From positions 55,327-119,326 of the forward strand of contig NZ_BCTJ01000013.1 of the NCBI RefSeq assembly GCF_001571225.1: a stretch of DNA of 64,000 nt. The letters run 5' to 3'. The stretch comes from Hydrogenophaga palleronii NBRC 102513 (GTDB lineage Bacteria > Pseudomonadota > Gammaproteobacteria > Burkholderiales > Burkholderiaceae_C). Positions 9,061-17,561 of this stretch are shown one piece after another. The notes under the pieces were generated by a model. That model made no database searches. It was not told the origin of the DNA and saw nothing but the letters and a program-made list of their open reading frames with translations. The translations under genes were made by a program, and so were the position numbers. Every line of letters begins with the position of its first letter. Position 1 is the first letter of the stretch.

Positions 9061-9957
9061 ATGCTGGATTACCACCGCCTGAAGGCCACGCGTTTCGAGG
9101 ATATCTCGCAGACTAACGACGCCGATGCCACCATCCTGTACGCATTGGGTGTGGGCGCCGGTCTGGGCGGCGAGGGCGGCCTGGGCGATGAAACGGAATT
9201 CCTGTACGAGGAAGTCCTGCGAGCGCTGCCCACCCAGGCCTCGGTGCTGGCCTATCCAGGCTTCTGGATGCGCTCGCCCGAGCACGGCATTGTCTGGCAA
9301 CAGGTGGTGCACGGCGAGCAGCGCATGCATTTCCCGGGACACTTGGCGCCCACGGGCCAGGTGCGCTGCCGGATGGAGGTCAGCCACGTCGCCGACAAGG
9401 GCGAAGGCAAGGGCGCAATCGTCTTGACGCGGCGGATCTTGTCCGACGCCATCACGCAAATGCCCGTGGCCATCATCGAGCAGAGCAACGTCTGCCGCGG
9501 TGATGGTGGCTATGCTGGCGGCGATCCGGCGCTGAGCGATGCCATGCCACCGCCCATCTCCAGCCCCCCGGCGCGTGAACCCGATCACACGGTGCGCGTG
9601 CCCACCAGTGCCCAGCAGGCCGCACTGTACCGGCTCAACGCCGATCGCAACCCGCTGCACATCGACCCGGCAGCTGCGCGCCGTGCCGGCTATGACCGCC
9701 CCATCCTGCATGGCGCCGCCTTGCTCGGCATGGTCGACCGTGTGTTGCAGCACGAGCTGCGGCAGCACCAGGACCACCGCTTGGGCGAACTGAACATGCG
9801 CTTTCGCGCCCCCCTTTTCCCCGGTGAAACCGTGGCCGTGGCGCTCTGGCGCACGCCATCCGGGGTCATCTTCCGCTGCCGCTGCGAACAGGACCAACGA
9901 GACCTGGCCACGGGCAGTGCGAACTGGATTCAGATGGAACACCACGATGCTCGATAA
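9061..9957 (+). CDS. MaoC-like double hot-dog 2-enoyl-CoA hydratase
   Basis: 298 aa from the ATG at 9061. The C-terminal half carries the hydratase-2 motif NADRNPLHIDPAAARRAGY with the catalytic pair D195 and H200, then DRPILHG; the N-terminal half is the second, inactive hot-dog fold (starts FEDIS, includes SVLAYPGFW). The length and order match eukaryotic-type hydratase 2, which adds water to trans-2-enoyl-CoA to give the (R)-3-hydroxyacyl-CoA. It pairs logically with the preceding SDR. The stop overlaps the next gene by 11 bp. Confidence 0.88.
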   Translation: MLDYHRLKATRFEDISQTNDADATILYALGVGAGLGGEGGLGDETEFLYEEVLRALPTQASVLAYPGFWMRSPEHGIVWQQVVHGEQRMHFPGHLAPTGQVRCRMEVSHVADKGEGKGAIVLTRRILSDAITQMPVAIIEQSNVCRGDGGYAGGDPALSDAMPPPISSPPAREPDHTVRVPTSAQQAALYRLNADRNPLHIDPAAARRAGYDRPILHGAALLGMVDRVLQHELRQHQDHRLGELNMRFRAPLFPGETVAVALWRTPSGVIFRCRCEQDQRDLATGSANWIQMEHHDAR

Positions 9958-10618
9958 GACCTGTCACTCGGTCCCCGAGGCGCTGCGTGACGTGATGTCG
10001 GGCGCGTCCATCTACGTCGGTGGCTTCGGCGGTTCGGGCATTCCAGCCCGTCTGCTGCTCGGCCTGCTGGACAAGGAAGGTGTGAAAGACCTCACCCTGA
10101 TCAACAACAACGCCGGCGCGGGCGACACGAGCTTTCTCGGTCTGGTGCGTGCCGGGCGCGTGAGCCGCATCGTGTGCTCCTACCCCCGCATGCCCGGCAA
10201 CGAGGTGCTGCGTGAACAGATCGAAGCCGGGCGGCTGCAAGTGGACGTGATGCCACAAGGCACTCTGGTGGAACGCATCCGTGCCGCCGGTGCGGGCTTG
10301 GGTCCGTTTTTCACGCCCACCGGTTTCGGCACGCCACTGGCGCAAGGCAAGGAGACCCGCATGTACCAGGGACGCGGCTATGTGCTCGAGGAGCCGCTCG
10401 CGGCGGATTTCGCGTTTGTCCGCGCCAGTCAGGCTGACGCCGCGGGCAACCTGGTGTACCGGTACGCGCAGCGCAACTTCGGTCCCATCATGTGCATGGG
10501 CGCGACCACGACCATCGTGGAAGTCGAGCAGATCGTGGCACTGGGTGCGCTGGCGCCCGACGTGATCGTCACACCCAGTCTTTTCGTCAATCGACTCCTG
10601 CAGGACGGTACCGCATGA
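9947..10618 (+). CDS. CoA-transferase alpha subunit, 3-oxoadipate CoA-transferase (PcaI)-like
   Basis: 223 aa from the ATG at 9947, inside the end of the hydratase gene. The glycine-rich motif VGGFGGSGIP (24-33) and the signature LTLINNNAGAGDTSFLGL place it in family I CoA-transferases, A subunit. PcaI and succinyl-CoA:3-oxoacid transferase subunits have the same length. It must work with the B subunit encoded next (ATGA overlap at 10615). The likely role is charging the pathway acid with CoA from succinyl-CoA or acetyl-CoA; the true acid is unknown. Confidence 0.9.
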   Translation: MLDKTCHSVPEALRDVMSGASIYVGGFGGSGIPARLLLGLLDKEGVKDLTLINNNAGAGDTSFLGLVRAGRVSRIVCSYPRMPGNEVLREQIEAGRLQVDVMPQGTLVERIRAAGAGLGPFFTPTGFGTPLAQGKETRMYQGRGYVLEEPLAADFAFVRASQADAAGNLVYRYAQRNFGPIMCMGATTTIVEVEQIVALGALAPDVIVTPSLFVNRLLQDGTA

Positions 10619-11310
10619 AACGTCTGGCCCGTCAACAGATGGCCGCGCTGGTGGCCCGCGACCTGCCGAAGAACGCCGTGGTGAACCTGGGCATCGGCAT
10701 GCCGACGCAAGTGACTGATCACCTGGCCGCTGAGCACGGCGTGTTCCTGCACAGCGAGAACGGCATCCTCGGCATGCGGCTGCTGGGTGCCGACGAGTCG
10801 CCGGACTCCGACCTCATCAACGCCAGCAAACAGTTCATCGCCTTGACCGAAGGGGCCGCCATCTTCGACCACGCCTGTTCGTTCGCCATCATGCGCGGCG
10901 GTCACCTGGACGTGAGCGTGCTGGGCGCCTTCGAGGTGTCCGCAAGCGGCGACCTGGCCAACTGGTCGCTCGGCCCCAACGACCCGCTGCCCTCGGTGGG
11001 TGGCGCCATGGATCTGGCCATCGGCGCCCGCGCGCTGTGGGTGATGATGGAAGCGCGCACGCGCGAAGGCCAACCGCGCCTCGTGCCGCACTGCACCCTG
11101 CCGCTGACGGGCGCTGGCGTCGTCAACCGGGTCTACACCGACATTGGTGTCTTCGATCTGCGAGATGGCCATTTCGTCCCCCGGGCGCTGGTTCCAGGCC
11201 TGGACGCCAGCGCGCTGCACGAGTGGATCGCCGGACCTGTTCGCCTGGTCGGCCCGGTCGCTGTGATCGATCTGCCGCGCACACCGCCTTTGAAGGAAAT
11301 CCCCACATGA
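10615..11310 (+). CDS. CoA-transferase beta subunit, PcaJ-like
   Basis: 231 aa from the ATG at 10615. It contains NLGIGMPT (24-31) and the catalytic glutamate E48 in the motif HSENGILG, which forms the glutamyl-CoA intermediate in family I transferases. Both motifs match 3-oxoadipate and 3-oxoacid CoA-transferase B subunits. It starts within the stop codon of the A subunit gene and its own stop overlaps the first acyl-CoA dehydrogenase gene by 4 bp, so the operon is translated as coupled cistrons. Confidence 0.9.
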   Translation: MKRLARQQMAALVARDLPKNAVVNLGIGMPTQVTDHLAAEHGVFLHSENGILGMRLLGADESPDSDLINASKQFIALTEGAAIFDHACSFAIMRGGHLDVSVLGAFEVSASGDLANWSLGPNDPLPSVGGAMDLAIGARALWVMMEARTREGQPRLVPHCTLPLTGAGVVNRVYTDIGVFDLRDGHFVPRALVPGLDASALHEWIAGPVRLVGPVAVIDLPRTPPLKEIPT

Positions 11311-12488
11311 TCCGAACATCCCATTTCCTGGACGATGCGGCCGCTTGGCTGGGCGATGCGCTGACGCTGCTGCGCACGCAGCATGTCGAAGCCGCCTCAC
11401 ACACGCCGTCCTGCCGGCAGGATTGGAACCGCATGCTGTGCGACACGGACCTCGTGGCCTTGACCTGGCCGCAGAACCAGGGCGGCCGCGCCCTGCCGAC
11501 CGCCACGCTCATCGCATTTCACGAGATGTGCGCACGGCACCGTGCGCCACAACCCATCAACAGCATCGCGCACGCCATCCTCGCGCCGACGCTGCTCATG
11601 TTCGGCACGGCGGAACAGAAGGCCCGCTTCCTGCCGGGCATCCGCAACGGAACGGAGATCTGGTGCCAGGGCTACTCCGAGCCCCGCACGGGTTCCGACC
11701 TGTCTTCGGTGCGCACGCGAGCGGCCCGCCAGCCGAACGGCAACTGGCTTCTCAACGGCCACAAAATCTGGACCACCCAGGGACACCTGGCGAAATGGTG
11801 CTTCGCACTGGTTCGGACCGATCCCGCCAGCGTGGCGCACCGCGGCCTGAGCTTCATGCTGGTCGACATGCAAGCACCGGGCGTTCGCGTCGAACCGATA
11901 CGGCAACTCACTGGTGAAGCCGACTACGCCGAGGTGTTCTTCGAAAACGTCGAGGTGCCTGCCGATCAGGTTCTGGGTGCCGAGGGAGAGGGCTGGCGCA
12001 TCGCGATGGCCGCCGCCGAGTACGAGCGTGGCGTGTACTTCCTGCCGCGCGTGGTCATGCTCGAACAGGAGCTGGCGCAGTTGCAGGGCGAACTGGCCGC
12101 CGCCGCCGTGCTTCCCGCCGAACGGCACGTGCTGGAACACCGACTGCAATCCATCGTCGACCAGTGCCGCGTTGTTCGATGGCGAGTGGACAAGGTGCTC
12201 GACGCGGTGGCGGCGGGTGAAACACCCGGTATCGAAGGCGCCATGCTCAAGCTGCTCTGGAGCGAAACCCGACAGCAGGTTCAGGAGTTCCGCCTGGAGT
12301 TGCTCGGCGAATCGGCCCTGCTGGGCCCAGAAGCCATCGACAGCCATCCCGAACCGGCCGCCGTGGTCCGCGAGTTCCTCTGGTCTCGCGCCGAGACCAT
12401 CGTGGCGGGCACGTCCGAGATCCAGCGCAACATCGTGGCCGAGCGCACGCTCGGACTGCCCAAAGACCGAGGTGCCCATGCAAAGTGA
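11307..12488 (+). CDS. Acyl-CoA dehydrogenase, larger subunit of a probable heteromer
   Basis: 393 aa from the ATG at 11307. FAD and substrate motifs include GYSEPRTGSDLSSV and NGHKIWTT, and the C-terminus has AGTSEIQRNI. The glutamate that serves as base in medium-chain dehydrogenase is alanine here (A367 in VAGTSEIQ). E240 in the segment AEYERG lies where isovaleryl-CoA dehydrogenase carries its base, so the enzyme is probably still active (inference). Pairs of adjacent unequal dehydrogenases form alpha2beta2 enzymes in steroid side-chain degradation. Confidence 0.88.
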   Translation: MIRTSHFLDDAAAWLGDALTLLRTQHVEAASHTPSCRQDWNRMLCDTDLVALTWPQNQGGRALPTATLIAFHEMCARHRAPQPINSIAHAILAPTLLMFGTAEQKARFLPGIRNGTEIWCQGYSEPRTGSDLSSVRTRAARQPNGNWLLNGHKIWTTQGHLAKWCFALVRTDPASVAHRGLSFMLVDMQAPGVRVEPIRQLTGEADYAEVFFENVEVPADQVLGAEGEGWRIAMAAAEYERGVYFLPRVVMLEQELAQLQGELAAAAVLPAERHVLEHRLQSIVDQCRVVRWRVDKVLDAVAAGETPGIEGAMLKLLWSETRQQVQEFRLELLGESALLGPEAIDSHPEPAAVVREFLWSRAETIVAGTSEIQRNIVAERTLGLPKDRGAHAK

Positions 12489-13458
12489 AATGACGACCCT
12501 TCTGTTGTCCACCTTCGGCCGGCTCGTGGGTGAACAGCATTCCATCGCGCATGCGCGCAAGGCCCTGCCCTGCGACGCACCGGCACAGCAAGCGCTCTGG
12601 GCGGAACTGGTCGACGGCGGCTGGCTCGACGCCGGGTGCCGGGACTTCCAGCAGGAAAACGGTGCCCACACACTGCTGCTGGGTGAGATCACCGGACGCG
12701 CGCTGATGACATTGCCCTACGCCAGCACGGCCTTCCTGCTCATGCCGCTGTTGGAAGCCGATGCCAGCCTGCAGGCTGATGGGCTGCTGGTGTCGCCGCT
12801 GCGCGACTGCCCTGCCAGTGTGCGGTGCAGCTCGGTGCAACAGGACGACGGCTGGATCGAGCACTTCGGCGAGGCCGCGCAATACCTGCGCCTGCTGCCT
12901 GTGGAAGACGGCACCTGGCGCCTGGAACGCCATGCGCCGTCCACGGTGGATGTGCTGCCGGGCATGGACGCCACCATCGGTCTGGGGCGACTGGGCCCGG
13001 CAGCGGTGGCCTCCGGCACGTCGACATCACAGCTTGTGCTGCCCGTGCTGCAGCGGCACTTCACTTTTGAACTCGCCCACCTGATGGGTGCGGCAGGCGC
13101 ATCGCTCGACATGGCGATCGCCTATGCCAAGGAACGTGAACAGTTCGGTCGCCCGATCGGGCAGTTCCAGGCCGTCAAGCACGCGCTGGTCGATGCCTGG
13201 ATGGGGCTGGACAGCGCCCGGTATGCCCTGCGGGCGCTGCTGAGCGCCACGACGGACGGCACGCTCGCGCCAGACCTCGCCGGCACCGCGCACCGACTCG
13301 CCGTCAGTGTCGGTCGACGCGCCTGCAAGCTGGCCATCCAGGTTCATGGTGGCATCGGTTTCGCATGGGAACACGACGCCCACCTGTACCTCAAGCGTGT
13401 CTATCACCTGGCCATCACCACACAGCGGTCGCTGAGCCTGCTGCAAGCAGCCGCATGA
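12478..13458 (+). CDS. Acyl-CoA dehydrogenase, smaller subunit
   Basis: 326 aa from the ATG at 12478, overlapping the larger subunit gene by 11 bp. Only the C-terminal helical domain is well conserved: AYAKEREQFGRPIGQFQAVKH and QVHGGIGFAWEHDAHLYLKR. The N-terminal and middle regions are shorter and more divergent than in a self-sufficient dehydrogenase (usually 380 aa or more). This profile fits the partner subunit of heteromeric dehydrogenases acting on bulky or branched acyl-CoAs. Confidence 0.85.
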   Translation: MQSEMTTLLLSTFGRLVGEQHSIAHARKALPCDAPAQQALWAELVDGGWLDAGCRDFQQENGAHTLLLGEITGRALMTLPYASTAFLLMPLLEADASLQADGLLVSPLRDCPASVRCSSVQQDDGWIEHFGEAAQYLRLLPVEDGTWRLERHAPSTVDVLPGMDATIGLGRLGPAAVASGTSTSQLVLPVLQRHFTFELAHLMGAAGASLDMAIAYAKEREQFGRPIGQFQAVKHALVDAWMGLDSARYALRALLSATTDGTLAPDLAGTAHRLAVSVGRRACKLAIQVHGGIGFAWEHDAHLYLKRVYHLAITTQRSLSLLQAAA

Positions 13459-14279
13459 GCGGCATTCATACAGAGATCGATCACATGAACACCGCCATAC
13501 CCGAGTTCCAACACAGTCGCGTCACGCGCGATGCGCGCGGCGTCTACACGCTGCACATCCAGGGCATCAAGAGCCTGAACATCCTGTCAACGCCCGTCAC
13601 ACTTGGCGTCACCGAGGCCTGCCGCTGGATCGCCGCCCAGCCCGATGCCAAGGCGGTGGTGTTGCGCGGCGTCAACGACAAGGCCTTCGTGGGTGGCGCC
13701 AACATCTTCGAGATGGCCGAACTCAATCCTGCGAGCGCGCGCGCCTTCATCACCCACCTGCGCGACCTCTGCGATGCCGTGCGCGACATTCCTGTGCCCA
13801 CCATCGCGCGCATCTCGGGCCTGTGTCTCGGTGCCGGCCTAGAGCTGGCGGCATCGTGCGATATCAGGCTGAGCGCGCACGACGGTCTCTTCGGCATGCC
13901 GGAGGTGCGCATTGGCATTCCGTCCGTGATCCACGCGGTGCTGTTGCCCGCACTCATCGGCCCTGGCCCCGCCAACTGGTTGCTGTTGACCGGCGAAACC
14001 GTCAACGCAGAACAGGCCAGGCAATGGGGCTTTCTGGAGTTCACCTGCGAACTGGAGCAACTCGACGCCTTGGTCGAGCACAGCGTCGCGCCCATCGCGG
14101 CCAGCGGCCCACTCGCTGTTCGCGCACAGAAGATGCTGCTGCGCCATTGGGAAAGCGATTCGATCTCAGCCGGGCTGGACCGCAGCGTGCAAACGTTCGG
14201 TGCGTCCTTCGAAACGAACGAACCCCGCGAGTACATGGCCCCTTTTCTGGCGCGCAAGCGCGAAGGGGTTGCGTCGTGA
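13455..14279 (+). CDS. Enoyl-CoA hydratase/isomerase (crotonase) family protein
   Basis: 274 aa from the ATG at 13455 (ATGA overlap with the previous stop); ATG 13485 is a possible later start. The crotonase oxyanion-hole segments are KAFVGGANIFEM and GLCLGAGLELAASCD, and PEVRIGIPS carries the second glutamate, so both residues equivalent to the rat hydratase glutamates appear present. A second hydratase beside MaoC suggests two hydration steps, or a hydrolase/isomerase role. It is coupled to the following CaiB gene. Confidence 0.87.
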   Translation: MSGIHTEIDHMNTAIPEFQHSRVTRDARGVYTLHIQGIKSLNILSTPVTLGVTEACRWIAAQPDAKAVVLRGVNDKAFVGGANIFEMAELNPASARAFITHLRDLCDAVRDIPVPTIARISGLCLGAGLELAASCDIRLSAHDGLFGMPEVRIGIPSVIHAVLLPALIGPGPANWLLLTGETVNAEQARQWGFLEFTCELEQLDALVEHSVAPIAASGPLAVRAQKMLLRHWESDSISAGLDRSVQTFGASFETNEPREYMAPFLARKREGVAS

Positions 14280-15442
14280 ATGCACAGTCCATTGGCAGCG
14301 CCGGGCCGCTCACCGGCGTGCGCGTGCTCGACATGACAACCGTCGGCATGGGTCCATTCGCCACTCAGATTCTGGGCGACATGGGCGCCGAGGTGATCAA
14401 GGTGGAACCGCCCGAGGGCGACGTGTTCAGAACAGCCGGCCCTTGCGTCCACACCGGCATGGGCGCCGTCTACCTCAACCTGAACCGCAACAAGCACAGC
14501 GTCACGTTGGACGCCAAGCAGACTGCGGACCGCGAAGAGCTGCTAAGACTGGCCGACAGTGCCGATGTGTTCGTCTCCAACGTGCGCCCACAGGCTCTCG
14601 CGCGCCTGGGTCTGAACGCTGAAACGCTATGTGCGCGCAACCCCCGACTGATCTACTGCTCTGCTGTCGGCTTCGGGCAGAACGGCCCCTACGCCGGACG
14701 GCCGGCGTTCGACGACATCATCCAGGCGATGAGCGGGCTTGCCGCGCTGCAGGGTGCCAATGGCGATGCGCCAGCCTACATCAACACCATCCTGGCCGAC
14801 AAGGTGGCAGGCCTGACCCTGGCCTACGCCATTCCGATGGCCTTGTACGAACGCGAAAAATCAGGCTGGGGCCAAACCCTGGAAGTGCCCATGTTCGAGA
14901 CCATGGTGGCGTTCTCGCTGATTGAACACATGGGCGGATACACCTTCGATCCCCCGCGTGGTGACGCCGGCTATGCGCGCGTGCTGTCGCCCCACCGCAA
15001 GCCGTACCGCACGAGCGATGGCTTCATCGCGTTGTTACCATACACCGATGCGCAGTGGCAGCGATTCTTCAAACTGGCGGGGTGCGACGACCTCACCCTC
15101 GACCCCCGCTATGCCACGGCGCAAGCCCGGGCTGGCTGCTTCAACGAGCTCTATGCGGACCTGGCCAATCTGGTGGCGCAGCGCACGACCCAGGCGTGGC
15201 TCGATCTGCTGGAGAACGCCGACATCCCGCATTCACGGATACTAGGCATCCCGGAACTTTTCGACGATCCTCACCTTGCCGCCACCGGCTTCTTCAAGCG
15301 CGTGGAGCACCCCACCGAAGGCATGCTTGTCACGCCCGATGTCTCGGTCCGCTTTTCCCGCACACCCGGCTCCATCCGCAGTCTGGCGCCATCTCAGGCC
15401 CCAAACATGACTAAGAAGCCGGAGGCTTTCGGCGGGGCTTGA
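14276..15442 (+). CDS. CaiB/BaiF (type III) CoA-transferase
   Basis: 388 aa with a GTG start at 14276 that overlaps the crotonase stop (GTGA). Family motifs are VRVLDMTTVGMGPFATQ, GAEVIKVEPP and NRNKHSVTLD, and the expected catalytic aspartate is in ILADKVAGL. It is the second CoA-transferase of a different family in this operon, so two different acids (for example substrate and an intermediate) may be activated. It is probably the last catabolic gene; a LysR gene begins 9 bp later. Confidence 0.88.
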   Translation: MNAQSIGSAGPLTGVRVLDMTTVGMGPFATQILGDMGAEVIKVEPPEGDVFRTAGPCVHTGMGAVYLNLNRNKHSVTLDAKQTADREELLRLADSADVFVSNVRPQALARLGLNAETLCARNPRLIYCSAVGFGQNGPYAGRPAFDDIIQAMSGLAALQGANGDAPAYINTILADKVAGLTLAYAIPMALYEREKSGWGQTLEVPMFETMVAFSLIEHMGGYTFDPPRGDAGYARVLSPHRKPYRTSDGFIALLPYTDAQWQRFFKLAGCDDLTLDPRYATAQARAGCFNELYADLANLVAQRTTQAWLDLLENADIPHSRILGIPELFDDPHLAATGFFKRVEHPTEGMLVTPDVSVRFSRTPGSIRSLAPSQAPNMTKKPEAFGGA

Positions 15443-15451
15443 ACCACTAGC

Positions 15452-16372
15452 ATGAACATCACCCTCAAGCAGCTTCGCGTCTTCTGCGCTCTGTACGAGC
15501 TGCGTAGCTTCACGGCTGCGGCACGCGCTGCGTTCGTCACGCAGTCGGCTGTCAGCAAGTTGTGCGCCGAGCTCGAGGGCGAAGTCGGACAACCGCTGTT
15601 TGAGCGCTCGACGCGCAGCGTGATGCCCTGCGAAGGAGCCGCCGATTTTTACGCCTACGCGCAGCAGATTCTGAGCACCGTGCGTGCCGCAGAGCGCAGC
15701 ATGTCCAGTCTGCGCTCGCTGGAGCGAGGCATCGTGGGCGTGGCGGCTTCACCCATGGTGATGTACGGCCTTCTTGGCGATGCACTGGCCAGCTACCACC
15801 GCAATTACCCAGGCATCAAGCTCGACCTCTACGAACTGTCCACAGACGAGACCATCACCCACGTTCGCCATGGCAAGGTCGACATGGGGATCGTCTCGCT
15901 GGAGCTGGAGGACGCAGAGTTGGCAACGCGCCCAATCTTTCAGGACATCATGTATGCAGTCTGCACACCCGATCACCCTCTCGCGAAGACTGAGAAGGTC
16001 TCCTGGGCCGGGCTCGCCAAGTATGATCACGTCGGGCTGCACAGCGCATACAACGTGCGCCGCAGCTTCGATCGAATCTGCGAGCAACTTCATCTGGACA
16101 TCCAATTCAAGATTGAAGCGGGCATGGTGACATCGGTTCTGGGCATGGTCCGCTCAGGGCTGGGCATCACGGTCATTCCCGGCTACATCTGCGATTTCGC
16201 TCGCCACCTGGGCCTGGTCGTCGTTGACATTCGAGGCGCGCAAAAGCATCCGCTGGAGCTGTGGCTGGTACAACGCACCGCCACCCGTCCATCGCTCGCT
16301 GCGTTCGCGTTGCTTGAATGCGTTGAGCGGCAGCTCAAGGAACGCGAATATCTACGTAGAAGGCAACCATGA
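15452..16372 (+). CDS. LysR-family transcriptional regulator
   Basis: 306 aa. The N-terminal HTH spans ITLKQLRVFCALYELRSF to PLFERSTRS, with recognition segment FVTQSAVSKLCAELEGEVG. The effector domain follows with the usual two-lobe pattern. It lies 9 bp behind the CaiB gene on the same strand and is probably cotranscribed, giving a feedback arrangement rather than the common divergent layout. The large operon is the likely target, although that cannot be shown from sequence. Confidence 0.9.
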   Translation: MNITLKQLRVFCALYELRSFTAAARAAFVTQSAVSKLCAELEGEVGQPLFERSTRSVMPCEGAADFYAYAQQILSTVRAAERSMSSLRSLERGIVGVAASPMVMYGLLGDALASYHRNYPGIKLDLYELSTDETITHVRHGKVDMGIVSLELEDAELATRPIFQDIMYAVCTPDHPLAKTEKVSWAGLAKYDHVGLHSAYNVRRSFDRICEQLHLDIQFKIEAGMVTSVLGMVRSGLGITVIPGYICDFARHLGLVVVDIRGAQKHPLELWLVQRTATRPSLAAFALLECVERQLKEREYLRRRQP

Positions 16373-16428
16373 ATGTGATGCCAGGATACGTCGGTTCGAA
16401 GAGGAAGGCGACCTGTTAAGAAACCGCG

Positions 16429-16462
16429 CGGTACTTTGCCAGGGAACCCGAGTGAAGTACCG
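16429..16462. terminator. Inverted repeat between convergent LysR genes
   Basis: CGGTACTT at 16429-16436 and its inverse AAGTACCG at 16455-16462 lie between the convergent stops at 16372 and 16526. There is no T-tract, so a terminator role is only a suggestion from position. Confidence 0.25.
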
Positions 16463-16525
16463 CTTCATGAACGAGACCGCCATGAGTTCTCTCTGCGCCT
16501 GCCGCGCCGGGTGCTACAGGTAGGC

Positions 16526-17509
16526 CTATAGAGCTTTCGCACCTGGTCGAGGGTAAGCCTGTGCCTGTCGCGCTGGCCAATCTCCACGACTCACCAGACC
16601 GTGCACAAGTGAAGCCATCAGATCCAGGATCACCGACATAGCGGCCGACTGAGGCCGGGTTGTGGCGCGAGCTAGGTAAACAGGCCGAGAGATTGTTGGT
16701 TGATTGATGCGGGCACCTGAAAGTAGACCCGATTGCAGCTCCTCTCGAACCGCAGCCAATGAAAGAATGGTGTAACCAACGCCCGCAGCCGAGAGCTGGA
16801 TCAATTCGGGGATGGCATTCACTTCGGCGATTACTTTGAGTTCCACGCCGTTGCCCAGAAGGACGCTGTCAACCAGGGTTCTGAGCCCATGCAGCTTCGC
16901 CGGAAGAACTAGCGGATAACCTGAAATCTGCGCAGCAGGGATAGACAGTAGCGACTCTGGCCGGCCGTTGGTCATGGTGAAAAGCTTGCCAGGAGAACCG
17001 ACCAGCACCAACTCCTCTTCTATCAGTTGCTCAAAATGCAGCCCTGCTGCACTTTGAGCATGAAAGGTAACCCCAATATCCAGATGGCCGCTGATCAAAC
17101 TGTTGGGAATGTACCCTGTGCTCATCTCGACGACTTGCAGACGGATGTCTGGCCAACGGACCAAAGTCTCGCGGACCAACGGGACCGTTAGCAGCTTCGC
17201 TACGGATTGGGAAAGACCTATGGAAACTGTGCCGGAAGGGTTCTTCGCCCCCTCTCGCACATCCTCACAGGCGTAGTCCAAGCGTTTGAGGATGTCGACG
17301 GCCTGAGTCAAAAACCTCTGCCCCAACTCCGTCAGGACCACGCCCTTGGAAGTTCGCTCAAAGAGAATGACCCCGAGCTCCTCTTCAAGGTTCTTGATCT
17401 GCAAGCTGAGAGCAGGTTGCGCAAGATGCACCATCTCAGCGGCTCGAGAAATCGAACCGGCAGTAGCGGTAGCCACAAAACACCTGAGCGCGCGTACGTC
17501 GACTGGCAT
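16526..17509 (-). CDS. LysR-family transcriptional regulator
   Basis: 327 aa from the ATG at 17509 (MPVDVRALRCF), the normal family N-terminus. An upstream in-frame start at 17644 would overlap the crotonase gene and add 45 residues of non-homologous sequence. The HTH contains ISRAAEMVHLAQPALSLQIK. The effector domain resembles the CbbR/Nac type branch by eye only. It is the last gene of a minus-strand unit behind a crotonase, a CoA-transferase and a solute-binding protein, which it probably regulates. Confidence 0.88.
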   Translation of the reverse strand: MPVDVRALRCFVATATAGSISRAAEMVHLAQPALSLQIKNLEEELGVILFERTSKGVVLTELGQRFLTQAVDILKRLDYACEDVREGAKNPSGTVSIGLSQSVAKLLTVPLVRETLVRWPDIRLQVVEMSTGYIPNSLISGHLDIGVTFHAQSAAGLHFEQLIEEELVLVGSPGKLFTMTNGRPESLLSIPAAQISGYPLVLPAKLHGLRTLVDSVLLGNGVELKVIAEVNAIPELIQLSAAGVGYTILSLAAVREELQSGLLSGARINQPTISRPVYLARATTRPQSAAMSVILDLMASLVHGLVSRGDWPARQAQAYPRPGAKAL

Positions 17510-17561
17510 ATGGTCTGCCCAAGCCGCAAAAGGCTGGAGGCAAAACCACAAGCATAACGCG

